NCBI GenBank assembly: GCA_027492585.1
Contig: JAPUEK010000081.1
Span: 1 to 64,000 of the forward strand
DNA: 64,000 nt
Direction: 5' to 3'
Source: Paracoccaceae bacterium
GTDB taxonomy: Bacteria > Pseudomonadota > Alphaproteobacteria > Rhodobacterales > Rhodobacteraceae
A program made the translations under genes and the position numbers. This document shows positions 8,308-17,069 of this stretch, piece by piece. Under the pieces are notes generated by a model. The model was not told where the DNA came from. It saw only the letters and a list, made by a program, of their open reading frames with translations, and did no database searches. Numbering within the stretch: the first letter of the stretch is position 1; the number at the start of each line of letters is the position of its first letter.

Positions 8308-9339
8308 ATGCGCTCCGTGGAAAGGTGCCTGACCTTGCTGCGCGCTGTTCTCAGCCGATTGGCGACGACGCTGATCACCCTGATCGGGGTGGCGGTGATC
8401 GTCTTCTTCGTGATCCGGGTGGTTCCCGGCAACCCCATTGCCATGATGGTGGCGCCCGGCGCGACCGAGGCCGACATTGCGGCGCTGAAGGCGCAATACG
8501 GGCTCGACAAGTCGATCCCGGTGCAGTTCGGCATCTGGCTGTCGGGAGTGGTGCATGGCGATTTCGGCACCTCGATCACCACGCGCCAGCCGGTGCTGTC
8601 GCTCGTGCTGTCGCGGCTGCCGGCGACGCTGGAGCTGTCGGTGATGGCGCTGATCATCGCCATGATCCTCGGCGGATTTGCGGCGCTGACCGGGACGCGG
8701 CTGCGCGGCACCCGGACGGAGGCCGCCATCGACGTGGGCAATGGCATGGCCCTGTCGGTGCCGGATTTCCTCTGGGGGCTTTTGCTGATCCTCGGCTTCG
8801 GGGTGCTTCTGCCGGTCTTCCATATCTCCGGCCGGGTGACGCCCTCGCTCGATCTGCCCTTCGTGACGAATTTCTACCTGACCGAGGCGCTTCTTCGCCT
8901 GCGCTTCGATCTCTGGGCGGATATCGTCAGCCATATGTTCCTGCCGGCCCTGGCCCTTGCCATTCCCCTGGCGGCGATCATCGGCCAGCTTCTGAAGCAG
9001 AGCCTCAAGGAAACCATGCATCTCGATTACGTCACCCTGTCGCGCACCAAGGGTTATGGCGAGAACCATGTCATCCTGCGCGAGGCCCTGCCCAATGCAA
9101 TCCTGCCGACGCTGACGCTGGTGGGGGTGCAGTTCACCTTTCTGATCGGCGGCACGGTGATCATCGAGCGGCTGTTTTCCTACGAGGGGCTTGGCAACAT
9201 GGCCATTGATGCGGTGATCAACCGCGATCTGCCGCTGATCCAGGGGATCGTGATCCTCTTTGCGCTGATCTTCACGCTGGTCAATCTGGCGGTCGATCTG
9301 TGCTATGCGGCGCTGAACCCGAGGCTGCGTCATGGCTGA
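8308..9339 (+). CDS. ABC transporter permease, DppB type
   Basis: Inner-membrane permease of the dipeptide/oligopeptide class, about 343 residues from the ATG at 8308. The N-terminal helix LATTLITLIGVAVIVFFVIRVVPGNP is characteristic of DppB/OppB. The C-terminal region carries the EAA-type loop that contacts the ATPases (EALPNAILPTLTLVGVQF). The ORF can be read back to a TTG at 8281, but that codon is inside the dispersed repeat. A TTG at 8335 preceded by GGAAAGG is another plausible start and would give the short N-terminus usual for the family. The stop overlaps the next gene by 8 bp. Confidence 0.88.
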   Translation: MRSVERCLTLLRAVLSRLATTLITLIGVAVIVFFVIRVVPGNPIAMMVAPGATEADIAALKAQYGLDKSIPVQFGIWLSGVVHGDFGTSITTRQPVLSLVLSRLPATLELSVMALIIAMILGGFAALTGTRLRGTRTEAAIDVGNGMALSVPDFLWGLLLILGFGVLLPVFHISGRVTPSLDLPFVTNFYLTEALLRLRFDLWADIVSHMFLPALALAIPLAAIIGQLLKQSLKETMHLDYVTLSRTKGYGENHVILREALPNAILPTLTLVGVQFTFLIGGTVIIERLFSYEGLGNMAIDAVINRDLPLIQGIVILFALIFTLVNLAVDLCYAALNPRLRHG

Positions 9340-10198
9340 GGGGGTCAAGATGGACGGACGCGGCGCCGTGCGGCGGCGGATGCCGCTGCGGCTGGTGCTT
9401 TCGGCGGGCTGGCTGACGGTGCTGGTGCTGGCGGCGCTGCTGGCGCCCTGGATCGCGCCGAAGGACCCTCTGGCGCAGGACCTGTTCCTTGGCCGGATGC
9501 CGCCCTTCTGGGTGGCGGGGGCGGAACCGGGATACCTTCTCGGCACCGACAGCCTTGGCCGCGACGTGCTGAGCCGCATCCTGTACGGGGCGCGGCTGGC
9601 GCTGACGGTGGCGCTTGTGGCGGGCGGCCTGACCTGTCTCATCGGGGCGACGCTGGGTCTGATGGCGGGGTTCCTGCGCGGCTGGGTGGATCTGGTGATC
9701 TCGCGGCTCATCGACATCTGGATGGCCTTTCCGCCGGTGCTCTTCTCCATCCTTCTGATCGCTGTGCTCGGGCCGGGGCTGAGTTCCATCATCATCGCCA
9801 TCGTCGTCATCGACTGGACGCGCTTTGCCCGCGTGGTGCGGGCCGAGGCGATGGCGCAGGGGGCGATGGATTATGTCGCCTCTGCCCGCGTGGCCGGGCG
9901 CGGGCGCTTTTCCACCATGCTGACCGAGATCCTGCCCAACGTGCTGCCGACCATCCTCGTCCTGCTGACGCTGGAGATGGGGGTGGCGATCATCGTCGAG
10001 GCGATCCTCTCCTTCGTGAACCTGTCGATCTCCACCGACGATCCGACCTGGGGCGGCATGATCGCCGAGGGCCGCGCCTCCATCCATCAGGCATGGTGGG
10101 TGCTGATCTTCCCGCTGGTGACGCTGTTCCTGACCGTCCTGTCCTTCAGCCAGCTCGGCGAGGGGCTGAAGGACCGCTATGATCCGGTGCTGAGATGA
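9332..10198 (+). CDS. ABC transporter permease, DppC type
   Basis: A 288-residue inner-membrane permease, partner of the DppB-type protein. The N-terminal helix (LVLSAGWLTVLVLAALLAPWIAP) is followed by the family motif LLGTDSLGRDVLSRILYGARLAL near residues 68-90. The EAA loop is at VRAEAMAQGAMDYVASARVAG. The hydrophobic profile suggests five to six membrane helices. It overlaps the preceding gene by 8 bp and the following ATPase by 4 bp, indicating translational coupling within a dpp-like operon. Confidence 0.9.
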   Translation: MAEGVKMDGRGAVRRRMPLRLVLSAGWLTVLVLAALLAPWIAPKDPLAQDLFLGRMPPFWVAGAEPGYLLGTDSLGRDVLSRILYGARLALTVALVAGGLTCLIGATLGLMAGFLRGWVDLVISRLIDIWMAFPPVLFSILLIAVLGPGLSSIIIAIVVIDWTRFARVVRAEAMAQGAMDYVASARVAGRGRFSTMLTEILPNVLPTILVLLTLEMGVAIIVEAILSFVNLSISTDDPTWGGMIAEGRASIHQAWWVLIFPLVTLFLTVLSFSQLGEGLKDRYDPVLR

Positions 10199-11082
10199 GC
10201 TTTCTGGAAATCCGCAACCTGTCGGCAAAGGTGAAGGGCAACCCCGTGCGGCTTCTGCGCGGCGTGAGCCTTGAGGTGGAGGCGGGAGAGGTCCGCGGCC
10301 TTGTCGGTGAAAGCGGGGCGGGCAAGTCGATGATCGGCAAGGCCATTCTCGGCACGCTGCCCGCATCGGTCGAACTGACGGCGGGGCAGATCCTGCTCGG
10401 CGGCGAGGATCTGGGGGCTTTGTCGCCCAAGGCGCGGCGGAGCCGGATCGGCGCCACCTGCGCGCTGATCCCGCAGGACCCGCTTACGGCGCTCAACCCC
10501 TCGCGGCGGATCGGGCCGCAGATCACCGACCGGCTGGTGGACATCCTCGGCTGGGGGCGGGCCAAGGCCGAAGCCCGCGCTCTGGAGCTGCTGGCCGAGG
10601 TCCATATCCCCGACCCCGCCCGCGTGCTGCGCGCCTATCCGCATGAGCTGTCGGGCGGGATGCGGCAGCGCATCCTCATCGCCTCGGCCTTCGCCGCCGA
10701 GCCGAAGCTGATCGTGGCCGACGAGCCGACCACGGCGCTCGACGTGACGGTGCAGAAGCAGATCCTGAAGCTGATCGCCGAGATGCAGGCGCGGCACGGC
10801 ACGGCGCTGCTCTTCGTGACCCATGATCTCGGCGTGGTCTCCAAGGTCTGCGACCGGCTTTCGGTGCTTTATGGCGGCATGGTGGTGGAGGATACGACCA
10901 CCCGCGCCTTCTTCGCCGGCCCGTCCCACGCCTATTCCCGCGCGCTTCTGGCGGCGACGCCGAAATACACCGATCCCGAGGGCAGCCTGACCCCGGTGCC
11001 GGAGGAGGTGCTGGTGGCGGTTCAGGGCGAGCTTGTGATGGCGGACCGGGCCTATGGGCGCGCAGGAGGCACGCATGGCTGA
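10195..11082 (+). CDS. ABC transporter ATP-binding protein, DppD type
   Basis: A 295-residue cytoplasmic ATPase subunit. Walker A is GESGAGKS (residues 38-45), the signature is LSGGMRQR, and Walker B with the catalytic Glu is LIVADEPTTALD. The length and the C-terminal extension after the H-loop are as in oligopeptide/dipeptide DppD proteins. It overlaps both neighbours (4 bp upstream, 8 bp downstream). Paired with the DppF-type protein it forms the heterodimeric motor of the importer encoded from 6690. Confidence 0.9.
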   Translation: MSFLEIRNLSAKVKGNPVRLLRGVSLEVEAGEVRGLVGESGAGKSMIGKAILGTLPASVELTAGQILLGGEDLGALSPKARRSRIGATCALIPQDPLTALNPSRRIGPQITDRLVDILGWGRAKAEARALELLAEVHIPDPARVLRAYPHELSGGMRQRILIASAFAAEPKLIVADEPTTALDVTVQKQILKLIAEMQARHGTALLFVTHDLGVVSKVCDRLSVLYGGMVVEDTTTRAFFAGPSHAYSRALLAATPKYTDPEGSLTPVPEEVLVAVQGELVMADRAYGRAGGTHG

Positions 11083-11875
11083 TCTCATCGAGGTGCGCGA
11101 TCTGCGCCTGTCGCTGGCCGACATGGCGAGAAAGCCGGTCTTCGGCCCCGCCCCGCGGCTGGAGATCCTGAAGGGCATGAGCTTCACCATTCCGAAGGGC
11201 GAGGTGCTGGGCATCGTCGGCGGCTCCGGTTCGGGGAAATCGACGCTCGGCCGCGCCCTGGTGCGGCTGCTGGAGCCTTCGGCGGGCCGGATCACCTTCG
11301 CGGGGCAGGACATCACCCATCTGCCCGAGGCGGCGCTGCGGCCCTTGCGGCGGCGCTTCCAGATGATCTTTCAGGACCCGATGAGCAGCCTGAACCCGCG
11401 CCATCGGGTCGGGCGGCTGATCGCGGCGCCGCTGGCGCTGCATGGGGTGGCCGATCCGCAGGCGGCGGCGCTTGAGGCGCTCGATCACGTTGGCCTGCCG
11501 CGCAGCTTTGCCACCCGCTATCCGCATGAGCTGTCGGGCGGGCAGCGGCAAAGGGTCGGCATCGCCCGCGCCATCGCGCTGCGCCCGGAGTTCATTCTGG
11601 CCGATGAGATCGTCTCAGGCCTCGATGTGTCGAGCCAGGCGCAGGTGCTGAACCTGCTGGAGCGGCTGGTGAAGGAGCTGGGGCTGACGCTGGCCTTCAT
11701 CAGCCATGATCTGTCGGTGATCCGGCGGCTCTGCTCGCGGATTCTGGTGCTGCATCACGGGGAAATCGTGGAACATGCGGAAACGGCGGCGCTTTTCCGC
11801 GCGCCGAAGGCGGCCTACACGCGCGAGCTTCTGGCGGCGATCCCCCTGCCCGACCCGGATCAGCTCTGGGCCTGA
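11075..11875 (+). CDS. ABC transporter ATP-binding protein, DppF type
   Basis: A 266-residue ATPase with Walker A GGSGSGKS (residues 49-56), signature LSGGQRQR and Walker B LADEIVSGLDVSSQ. The usual DEPTS is replaced by DEIVS, but the catalytic Glu is kept. The ATG at 11075 is preferred over an upstream ATG at 11054 because AGGAGG lies 5 bp before it and it gives the normal N-terminus. It is the last gene of the plus-strand operon. The sequence after it becomes an extended non-coding GC-rich region. Confidence 0.9.
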   Translation: MADLIEVRDLRLSLADMARKPVFGPAPRLEILKGMSFTIPKGEVLGIVGGSGSGKSTLGRALVRLLEPSAGRITFAGQDITHLPEAALRPLRRRFQMIFQDPMSSLNPRHRVGRLIAAPLALHGVADPQAAALEALDHVGLPRSFATRYPHELSGGQRQRVGIARAIALRPEFILADEIVSGLDVSSQAQVLNLLERLVKELGLTLAFISHDLSVIRRLCSRILVLHHGEIVEHAETAALFRAPKAAYTRELLAAIPLPDPDQLWA

Positions 11876-12371
11876 GGGCGCATAGCCCCCTCCCCGTGGG
11901 GGAACCGCAGCTTCCGCACGGGAGCGCCCCTCGGCCTACCCCGTCTGTCCCTCGTGCCGGGGGCAGCATCGGTTCTCACGCCCCCCCTGTTCTTCCGCGC
12001 CGACCTTCCCCGTCATGGGGGAGGGACGGGAGGGGGCCTCCCCCTCGGGCGGATCAGTAAACGCCCTGCGTTTTCCCGCCCGCTTGGAAACGGGTCCGCT
12101 GGACCGCGGATCCCATGCGACCACGGAGGCAGGCTTCCGCCCCGGTGGCCCCCTCTCCGGGCGGGCGGGGGTGGCCCACGCCATATCCCCGCGACTTTCT
12201 TTTCATCGGCCCATCTCCGGGGGGCGGGGGTTGGCCGGCGGCCTTGCGGCCACCGGCGGAGACCGCCGGCCATTTCGCGCGGCGACAGCGATGGCCTCTG
12301 CCGGTCCCCCCCTCTCCCCGCTTGACCGCCCCCTGCCCTCAAGGCAGGTTGCCCAAAACGGAGGAGACCAG
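11876..12371. other. GC-rich non-coding region with repeated elements
   Basis: This roughly 500-bp gap has no convincing gene; its open frames have no recognisable composition or start signals. It contains C- and G-rich blocks. A direct repeat of about 25 bp (CCCTCTCCGGGCGGGCGGGG at 12151 and CCATCTCCGGGGGGCGGGGG at 12211) has a spacing of 60 bp. A 9-bp inverted repeat is GGCCGGCGG/CCGCCGGCC (12233-12241 and 12263-12271). Multiple CCCC-to-GGGG pairings such as CCTCCCCGTGGGGG (near 11890) could form hairpins. The promoter of the mutarotase gene must lie at its right end, but no clear -35/-10 pair is visible. Confidence 0.5.
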
Positions 12372-12818
12372 ATGCTCAAAGGACTTGACCCGCGCCTCAA
12401 CGCCGATGTGCTGCACGCTTTGCGCGCCATGGGTCATGGCGACATGCTGATCCTCTGCGACACCAATTTCCCCGCCCATGCCGTCGCCGCGCGCACCGTC
12501 CTCGGTCGCCTGCTGACGATGGAGAATCTGTCCTCCGGCGAGGCCGCCCGCGCCATCCTCTCCGTCCTGCCGCTCGATACCTATGTGCCGGACTGGGCGG
12601 CGCGGATGGAGGTGGTGGGCGACCCGGAAGCCCTGCCCGAAGCCGCCGCCGATGTGCAGGCCGAACTCACCCGCGCGGGCGAGGCGCGGGTCCTGCCGCG
12701 GGTCGAACGCTTCGCCTTCTACGAGCTTGCCAAACAGGCCTATGCCGTCATCCAGACCGGCGAGACCCGGTTCTACGGCTGCTTCATGCTGCGGAAAGGC
12801 GTCATTCCGCCCGGCTGA
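12372..12818 (+). CDS. RbsD/FucU-family sugar mutarotase
   Basis: A 148-residue protein of the RbsD/FucU fold, which interconverts anomers of fucose, ribose or related sugars. The conserved N-terminal [27 protein letters not shown] includes the catalytic-type His of MGHGD. The C-terminal [34 protein letters not shown] is typical of FucU and reaches the shared C-terminal sugar-binding edge. The AACGGAGGAGACCAG leader gives a strong ribosome-binding site. No fucose or ribose pathway gene lies next to it, so the sugar cannot be named. It converges with and overlaps the phosphomannomutase gene by 17 bp at their 3' ends. Confidence 0.85.
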   Translation: MLKGLDPRLNADVLHALRAMGHGDMLILCDTNFPAHAVAARTVLGRLLTMENLSSGEAARAILSVLPLDTYVPDWAARMEVVGDPEALPEAAADVQAELTRAGEARVLPRVERFAFYELAKQAYAVIQTGETRFYGCFMLRKGVIPPG

Positions 12819-14157
12819 TCAGCCCGCGCAGAAGCGCCACCTTCTCCGCCACCAGATCCGCCCGCCCCCGCGCCTCCACATTCAGCCGCAACAACGGCTC
12901 GGTATTCGAGGCGCGCAGGTTCAGCCGCCAGTCGGGAAAGGCGAGGCTCAGCCCGTCTGTCCGGTCAAGCTGCGCGCCGGGGGCAAGCTCCGCCTCCACC
13001 GACGCCATCACCGCCTTGGGGCTGCCCACGCGGAAGTTGATCTCCCCCGAAGACGGGAACCGCGCCCGCCGCTCCGCCAGCAGATCGGCAAGGCTGGCCC
13101 CCGTGCGCCCCATCAGCTCGGCCACCAGCAGCCAGGGGATCATACCGCTGTCGCAGCACATGAAGTCGCGGAAATAGTGATGCGCCGACATCTCGCCGCC
13201 GTAAACCGCCCCGGTGCGCCGCATCGCGGCCTTCAGGTAAGCATGGCCCGTCGGCGCCAGCACCGAGCGCCCGCCCGCTGCCGCCACCACATCCTCCGTG
13301 TTCCAGAGAACGCGCGGATCATGGACGATCGCCGCCCCCGGCTCCTTGGCCAGAAACACCTCCGCCAGAAGGCCGACCACATATTCGCCCGCAACGAAGC
13401 CGCCCTCGGCATCGAAAAGGAAACAGCGGTCGAAATCCCCGTCCCAGGCGACGCCGAGATCCGCCCCCGCTGCCCGCACCGCCTCCGCCGTCACCGGCTG
13501 GTTCTCGGGCAGAAGCGGATTGGGGATGCCGTTCGGAAACCTGCCGTCCGGCGCATGGTTGATCCTGGTGAAGCGCAAAGGCGCGCCGCGCGCCGCCAGC
13601 CCCCCGGCAAGCGCATCGAAAGCCGGCCCCGCAGCGCCGTTGCCGGCATTGACGACGATGTGCAAGGGGCGCAAAGCCGCGACATCGACGAAGGACAACA
13701 GCCGCTCCACATAGGCCGCGCGGCAAGAGGCGGCCTGCCGCCGCGGTGGCGCGCCCGCGACCTCCGCCGCCTCCGCCGCCGCCCGCACCGCCGCGAATTC
13801 GGCATCGCTCAACGGCACCGCCCCAGGCCCCACCATCTTCAACCCGTTGTAATCCATCGGATTGTGGGAAGCCGTCACCTCGATCCCGCCCTCCGCACCC
13901 AGATGCGCCGTGGCGAAATACATCTCCTCCGTCCCGCAAAGGCCAAGGTCCAGCACCTCCGCCCCCGCCGCCGCCAGCCCCTCGGCCACCGCCCCCGCCA
14001 GAGCCTCCGACGACAGCCGCGGATCGCGGCCCAGAACCACACGGCTGGCCCCGAGCACCGAGGCGAAGGCAGAACCGATCCGCCGCGCCACCGCCTCGTT
14101 CAGCTCCTCGCCGAGCCGCCCCCTCACATCATAGGCCTTGAAACAGCTCAAACCCAC
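12802..14157 (-). CDS. manB: Phosphomannomutase/phosphoglucomutase
   Basis: A 451-residue alpha-D-phosphohexomutase, converting mannose-6-P to mannose-1-P (or glucose-6-P to glucose-1-P) for nucleotide-sugar supply. It closely follows the ManB/CpsG pattern. It has [16 protein letters not shown] at the N-terminus, the phosphoserine loop TASHNP (Ser97), the metal loop DGDFDR, the sugar-specificity loop [12 protein letters not shown], and the phosphate site [13 protein letters not shown]. The start chosen is GTG at 14157, preceded by GGGAGAG; a TTG two codons later would also fit. The open frame extends further upstream, but that part overlaps hisB antisense. It probably serves the polysaccharide locus about 3 kb to the right. 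Confidence 0.9.
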   Translation of the reverse strand: MGLSCFKAYDVRGRLGEELNEAVARRIGSAFASVLGASRVVLGRDPRLSSEALAGAVAEGLAAAGAEVLDLGLCGTEEMYFATAHLGAEGGIEVTASHNPMDYNGLKMVGPGAVPLSDAEFAAVRAAAEAAEVAGAPPRRQAASCRAAYVERLLSFVDVAALRPLHIVVNAGNGAAGPAFDALAGGLAARGAPLRFTRINHAPDGRFPNGIPNPLLPENQPVTAEAVRAAGADLGVAWDGDFDRCFLFDAEGGFVAGEYVVGLLAEVFLAKEPGAAIVHDPRVLWNTEDVVAAAGGRSVLAPTGHAYLKAAMRRTGAVYGGEMSAHHYFRDFMCCDSGMIPWLLVAELMGRTGASLADLLAERRARFPSSGEINFRVGSPKAVMASVEAELAPGAQLDRTDGLSLAFPDWRLNLRASNTEPLLRLNVEARGRADLVAEKVALLRGLISRAE

Positions 14158-14222
14158 CGCGAACTCTCCCGTTTTCCGCACCTTCCCCCGCCCCGCCGCC
14201 AAGGTCCAGCCCCGTTGCCGCT

Positions 14223-14250
14223 TTGCAAGCCCCGCGCCCGCCCCTATAAG
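14223..14250 (+). promoter_or_regulatory. Candidate hisB promoter
   Basis: TTGCAA (14223-14228) and TATAAG (14245-14250) are separated by 16 bp on the plus strand. They end about 20 bp before the hisB start. An AAGGAG ribosome-binding site follows at 14259-14264. The assignment rests on consensus similarity and position only. Confidence 0.45.
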
Positions 14251-14271
14251 GACGCACGAAGGAGAAAGCCC

Positions 14272-14859
14272 ATGCGTCAGGCCGAAATCACCCGCACCAC
14301 CAACGAGACCGCCATCTCGGTCTCCGTCAACCTCGACGGCACCGGCACCTCGCGCTGCCAGACCGGGGTGGGCTTCTTCGACCACATGCTCGACCAGCTC
14401 GCCCGCCATGCGATGATCGACTTGGAAATCAGCGCCAAGGGCGATCTGCACATCGACGACCACCACACGGTCGAGGATGTCGGCATCGCCCTCGGCCAGG
14501 CACTTGCAAAAGCGCTCGGCGACAAGCGCGGCATCCGCCGCTACGGCCATTTCCGGCTTGCCATGGATGACACGCAGGTGGCCTGCGCGCTCGACCTCTC
14601 CGCACGTCCCTTCCTGATCTTCACCCTCGCCTTCCCGACCGCGAAGATCGGCACCTTCGACACGGAACTGGTGCGCGAATTCTTCCAGGCGCTCGCCACC
14701 CATGGCGGCATCACGCTGCACATCGACCAGATCCACGGGCTGAACAGCCACCATCTCGCCGAGGCCGCCTTCAAATCCGTGGCGCGCGCCTTGCGCGAAG
14801 CGGTGGAACCCGACCCCCGCCTCGGCTCCGCCCTGCCCTCCACCAAAGGCGCGCTCTAG
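14272..14859 (+). CDS. hisB: Imidazoleglycerol-phosphate dehydratase
   Basis: A 195-residue enzyme of histidine biosynthesis (step six, imidazoleglycerol phosphate to imidazole acetol phosphate), cytoplasmic and Mn-dependent. The conserved metal-binding motifs are present: [27 protein letters not shown] and [18 protein letters not shown]. The length is that of the monofunctional enzyme, with no phosphatase domain. The ATG at 14272 follows an AAGGAG box. It is divergent from manB and is followed after 70 bp by hisH. Confidence 0.97.
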   Translation: MRQAEITRTTNETAISVSVNLDGTGTSRCQTGVGFFDHMLDQLARHAMIDLEISAKGDLHIDDHHTVEDVGIALGQALAKALGDKRGIRRYGHFRLAMDDTQVACALDLSARPFLIFTLAFPTAKIGTFDTELVREFFQALATHGGITLHIDQIHGLNSHHLAEAAFKSVARALREAVEPDPRLGSALPSTKGAL

Positions 14860-14860
14860 C

Positions 14861-14905
14861 CTTTCTTCTCTTTCCAAATATCCCCGCCGGAGGCTCCCGC
14901 CGCCG
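14861..14905 (-). repeat. Dispersed intergenic repeat, copy 2 (inverted)
   Basis: Read on the minus strand this is GGCGGGAGCCTCCGGCGGGG followed by ATATTTGGAAAGAGAAGAAAGG. It is a variant of the GATATTTGAG element seen at 8242, 15645 and 55026. It fills most of the hisB-hisH gap. Confidence 0.65.
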
Positions 14906-14929
14906 GTGCCCCGCGCCAAGGCCCGACCG

Positions 14930-15580
14930 ATGCTCACCACCCTCGTCGATTACGATTCCGGCAATCTCCATTCCGCCGAAAAAGCCTTTCAGCGCATGGC
15001 GCGGGAAACCGGGGCCGGTGAGATCCTCGTGACCTCGCGGCCCGAGGATGTGGCCCGCGCCGACCGGATCGTGCTGCCCGGCGACGGCGCCTTCCCGGCC
15101 TGCCGGGCCGCGCTCGGCACCTATGGCGGGCTCTTCGAGGCCATCGAAGAAGCGGTGATGAAGAAGGGCCGCCCCTTCCTCGGCATCTGCGTGGGGATGC
15201 AGATGCTCGCCACCTGGGGACGCGAATACCGCGATACGCCCGGCTTCGGCTGGATCGGCGGCGAGGTGGTGCGGATCGCCCCGACCGATCCCGCGATGAA
15301 AGTGCCGCATATGGGCTGGAACGATCTGCGGCTCGACGCGCCGCAAGGCCCCGCGCATCCGGTGCTGGCAGGACTTTCCAGCGGCGACCACGCCTATTTC
15401 GTCCATTCCTACCACTTCCGCGTCGAAACCCCGGCGGAGCGGCTGGCCCATGTCGATTACGGCGGCGAGATCACCGCCATCGTCGGGCGCGACAACCTGA
15501 TCGGCACCCAGTTCCACCCGGAGAAATCGCAGGCCAACGGGCTGCGGCTGATCGGGAATTTCCTGACCTGGAAGCCATAG
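14930..15580 (+). CDS. hisH: Imidazole glycerol phosphate synthase, glutamine amidotransferase subunit
   Basis: A 216-residue class I glutamine amidotransferase supplying ammonia to HisF in histidine biosynthesis. The N-terminus is [15 protein letters not shown], the nucleophile is in [11 protein letters not shown] (Cys87), and the His/Glu pair of the triad is in [10 protein letters not shown]. The ATG at 14930 gives the normal N-terminus; an upstream GTG at 14906 lies in the repeat region. hisA and hisF are not in the window; a glycosyltransferase-like gene on the other strand follows instead. Confidence 0.96.
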   Translation: MLTTLVDYDSGNLHSAEKAFQRMARETGAGEILVTSRPEDVARADRIVLPGDGAFPACRAALGTYGGLFEAIEEAVMKKGRPFLGICVGMQMLATWGREYRDTPGFGWIGGEVVRIAPTDPAMKVPHMGWNDLRLDAPQGPAHPVLAGLSSGDHAYFVHSYHFRVETPAERLAHVDYGGEITAIVGRDNLIGTQFHPEKSQANGLRLIGNFLTWKP

Positions 15581-15644
15581 GACCGGCGGATCCTGCCAAG
15601 GTTGCCCCGAGGCTGATCGACATATCCCGCGCCCCTGTCTGGCG

Positions 15645-15703
15645 CCGGAGGGGTTTTGCACCCCTCCGGACCTCCCCGCAGGATATTTGAGGCAAGATGA
15701 AGG
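15645..15703 (+). repeat. Dispersed intergenic repeat, copy 3
   Basis: A stem-loop with 9-bp arms CCGGAGGGG (15645-15653) and CCCCTCCGG (15661-15669) precedes ACCTCCCCGCAGGATATTTG and AGGCAAGATGAAGG. Its layout (hairpin, C-rich linker, GATATTTGAG tail) is the same as copy 1. It lies between the converging hisH and glycosyltransferase-like genes. Confidence 0.75.
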
Positions 15704-15730
15704 AGGGGGCGATCAGGCGGTCCGAAGACC

Positions 15731-16732
15731 TTACCGCAGCCACAGCCCTTCCTTCTTCAGAACCGAGCGGATCGCCTGCTCGCGCCGCGGCAGGTCGGCC
15801 CGGTCGAAAAGCGCGCGCACCTTGCGGCCGCGGTTCTGGTAGATCATCAGCTTCGCAGGCTCATGGCGCCGCAGGATCTTCCGCAGCTCCTGCTGGCCCG
15901 CCACCGCCTCCAGCATCTCGACCACGGCATCGCTTTCGCGCGCATAAAGCAGGGGCAGCGTCCGGTAATGGCAGGTCACATCGCCATCGAGCCCCGCGAG
16001 CTCCGGCCCCGGGCGCCCGCCGCCGAAGGCATGGATCACCAGCGGCAAGGCGATCTGGTCAAGCCAAGGGTAAAGCTCCTGCACGACCAAAGCTTCGGGC
16101 GGGTTATCCCTGATTTCCCTCGCATACTCCAGAAACCGCGCCCCGAAGGCCGAGGGGCTTTGATGAAAGAACCAGCCGGCGTTGAAGTAGAGGAAGCGCC
16201 GCCAATACTCCTCCGGCTCCGCCAGATCGAGGGTCGGTGCGAACTCCAGCCCGAAGCGGTCATAAAGCGATTTCCACACCTGCGAGGGGGTCGGCCCGTA
16301 AAGCTCCTGCTTCGGCCAGGTCCCCTCCCGCCGCATCGAGGCCGAGGGCCGGGCGAAATCGAAGCCGACCGCGCCCAGATCCCCGGTCACCAGCGTATCG
16401 GTATCCAGAAACAGGAAGGGCGCCTCGGGCAACGCCGCAAGCGCCTCGATCTTGTTGCCATGGGGATAGCTTTCCCCGAAAACCCGCGAGGCAAAGGGCA
16501 GAAACTCCACCCCGAGCGCTTCGAGCGCCGCGCGCACATCGGTATCGGCCACCCGCGGGTCCTGCCGCCACAGCGGACCGGGCTGCGGCTCGGCAAGGTA
16601 GAGCCGCCCCGCAAAACCGGGATTGCTCGCCCGGAGCGAGGCGGCAAGCAGAAGCGCCTCATATTGCAGGCGCCCCGACTGGACGACGGCGAGGATGTTG
16701 AAAGCCCCTTGCGGCGGGGTCGCTTCGGCCAT
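15731..16732 (-). CDS. Glycosyltransferase-like protein with DxD motif
   Basis: A 333-residue protein with features of a nucleotide-sugar-dependent glycosyltransferase of the GT-A type. These are FNILAVVQSGRLQYEALLLAASLRASNP near the N-terminus, a FLDTDTLVTGDL stretch (DxD-like metal/nucleotide site, about residues 115-125), and later LYFNAGWFFHQSPSAFG. The pattern recalls GT8-like folds, but the family is not certain. The start at ATG 16732 is chosen because the ORF upstream is low-complexity and non-conserved in appearance, and CAGGAACC lies before it. It stands alone between hisH and the polysaccharide locus, to which it may contribute. Confidence 0.6.
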   Translation of the reverse strand: MAEATPPQGAFNILAVVQSGRLQYEALLLAASLRASNPGFAGRLYLAEPQPGPLWRQDPRVADTDVRAALEALGVEFLPFASRVFGESYPHGNKIEALAALPEAPFLFLDTDTLVTGDLGAVGFDFARPSASMRREGTWPKQELYGPTPSQVWKSLYDRFGLEFAPTLDLAEPEEYWRRFLYFNAGWFFHQSPSAFGARFLEYAREIRDNPPEALVVQELYPWLDQIALPLVIHAFGGGRPGPELAGLDGDVTCHYRTLPLLYARESDAVVEMLEAVAGQQELRKILRRHEPAKLMIYQNRGRKVRALFDRADLPRREQAIRSVLKKEGLWLR

Positions 16733-17069
16733 GGGCGCGTCCGGTTCCTGAGTGTCGGGCGCAGTATAGGCGGGGAGCGGGGAGCACAAAAGCGAAAGGA
16801 GCGGCGGCGACGCAGGATAATGTGCTGCGCCCCAGGCGCCACAGGGGGATGCTCCGCTCCCCGCTTCCCGGCTTTGCCCGATCAACCGGCAAATGCCCGC
16901 CGGAAATACGCGTAAGACTACAACTCCCGAGTTTGATGGTTGAACCAGCACGCGACTGCCGCTAGAGGCAGGCCGGGATCACGGTCAGTGCCACCTGCAA
17001 GGGCAGCGATAACCCCCGCCGGGCGCGAACCCCACCCCGGACAGAACGCTGGAAGGACGCAGGCGCAAG
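16733..17069. promoter_or_regulatory. Intergenic region upstream of the polysaccharide locus
   Basis: This 337-bp divergent region holds no recognisable gene. It must contain the main promoter of the plus-strand polysaccharide operon. A candidate is TTGAAC (16940-16945), 17 bp, TAGAGG (16963-16968). The -10 candidate lies inside a small palindrome CTGCC-GCTAGA-GGCAG (16956-16971), which could be an operator. An AAGGA ribosome-binding site for the epimerase is at 17053-17057. No JUMPstart/ops-like element was seen. Confidence 0.4.

Noticed and set aside
7771-9810. Open frame of 679 codons on the minus strand
   Set aside because: Antisense to the binding protein and permease genes of a coherent dpp-like operon; low-complexity Arg/Pro/Gln-rich product.
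12583-14271. N-terminal extension of hisB of more than 500 codons
   Set aside because: The extension overlaps manB antisense; HisB proper starts at 14272 with a good ribosome-binding site.
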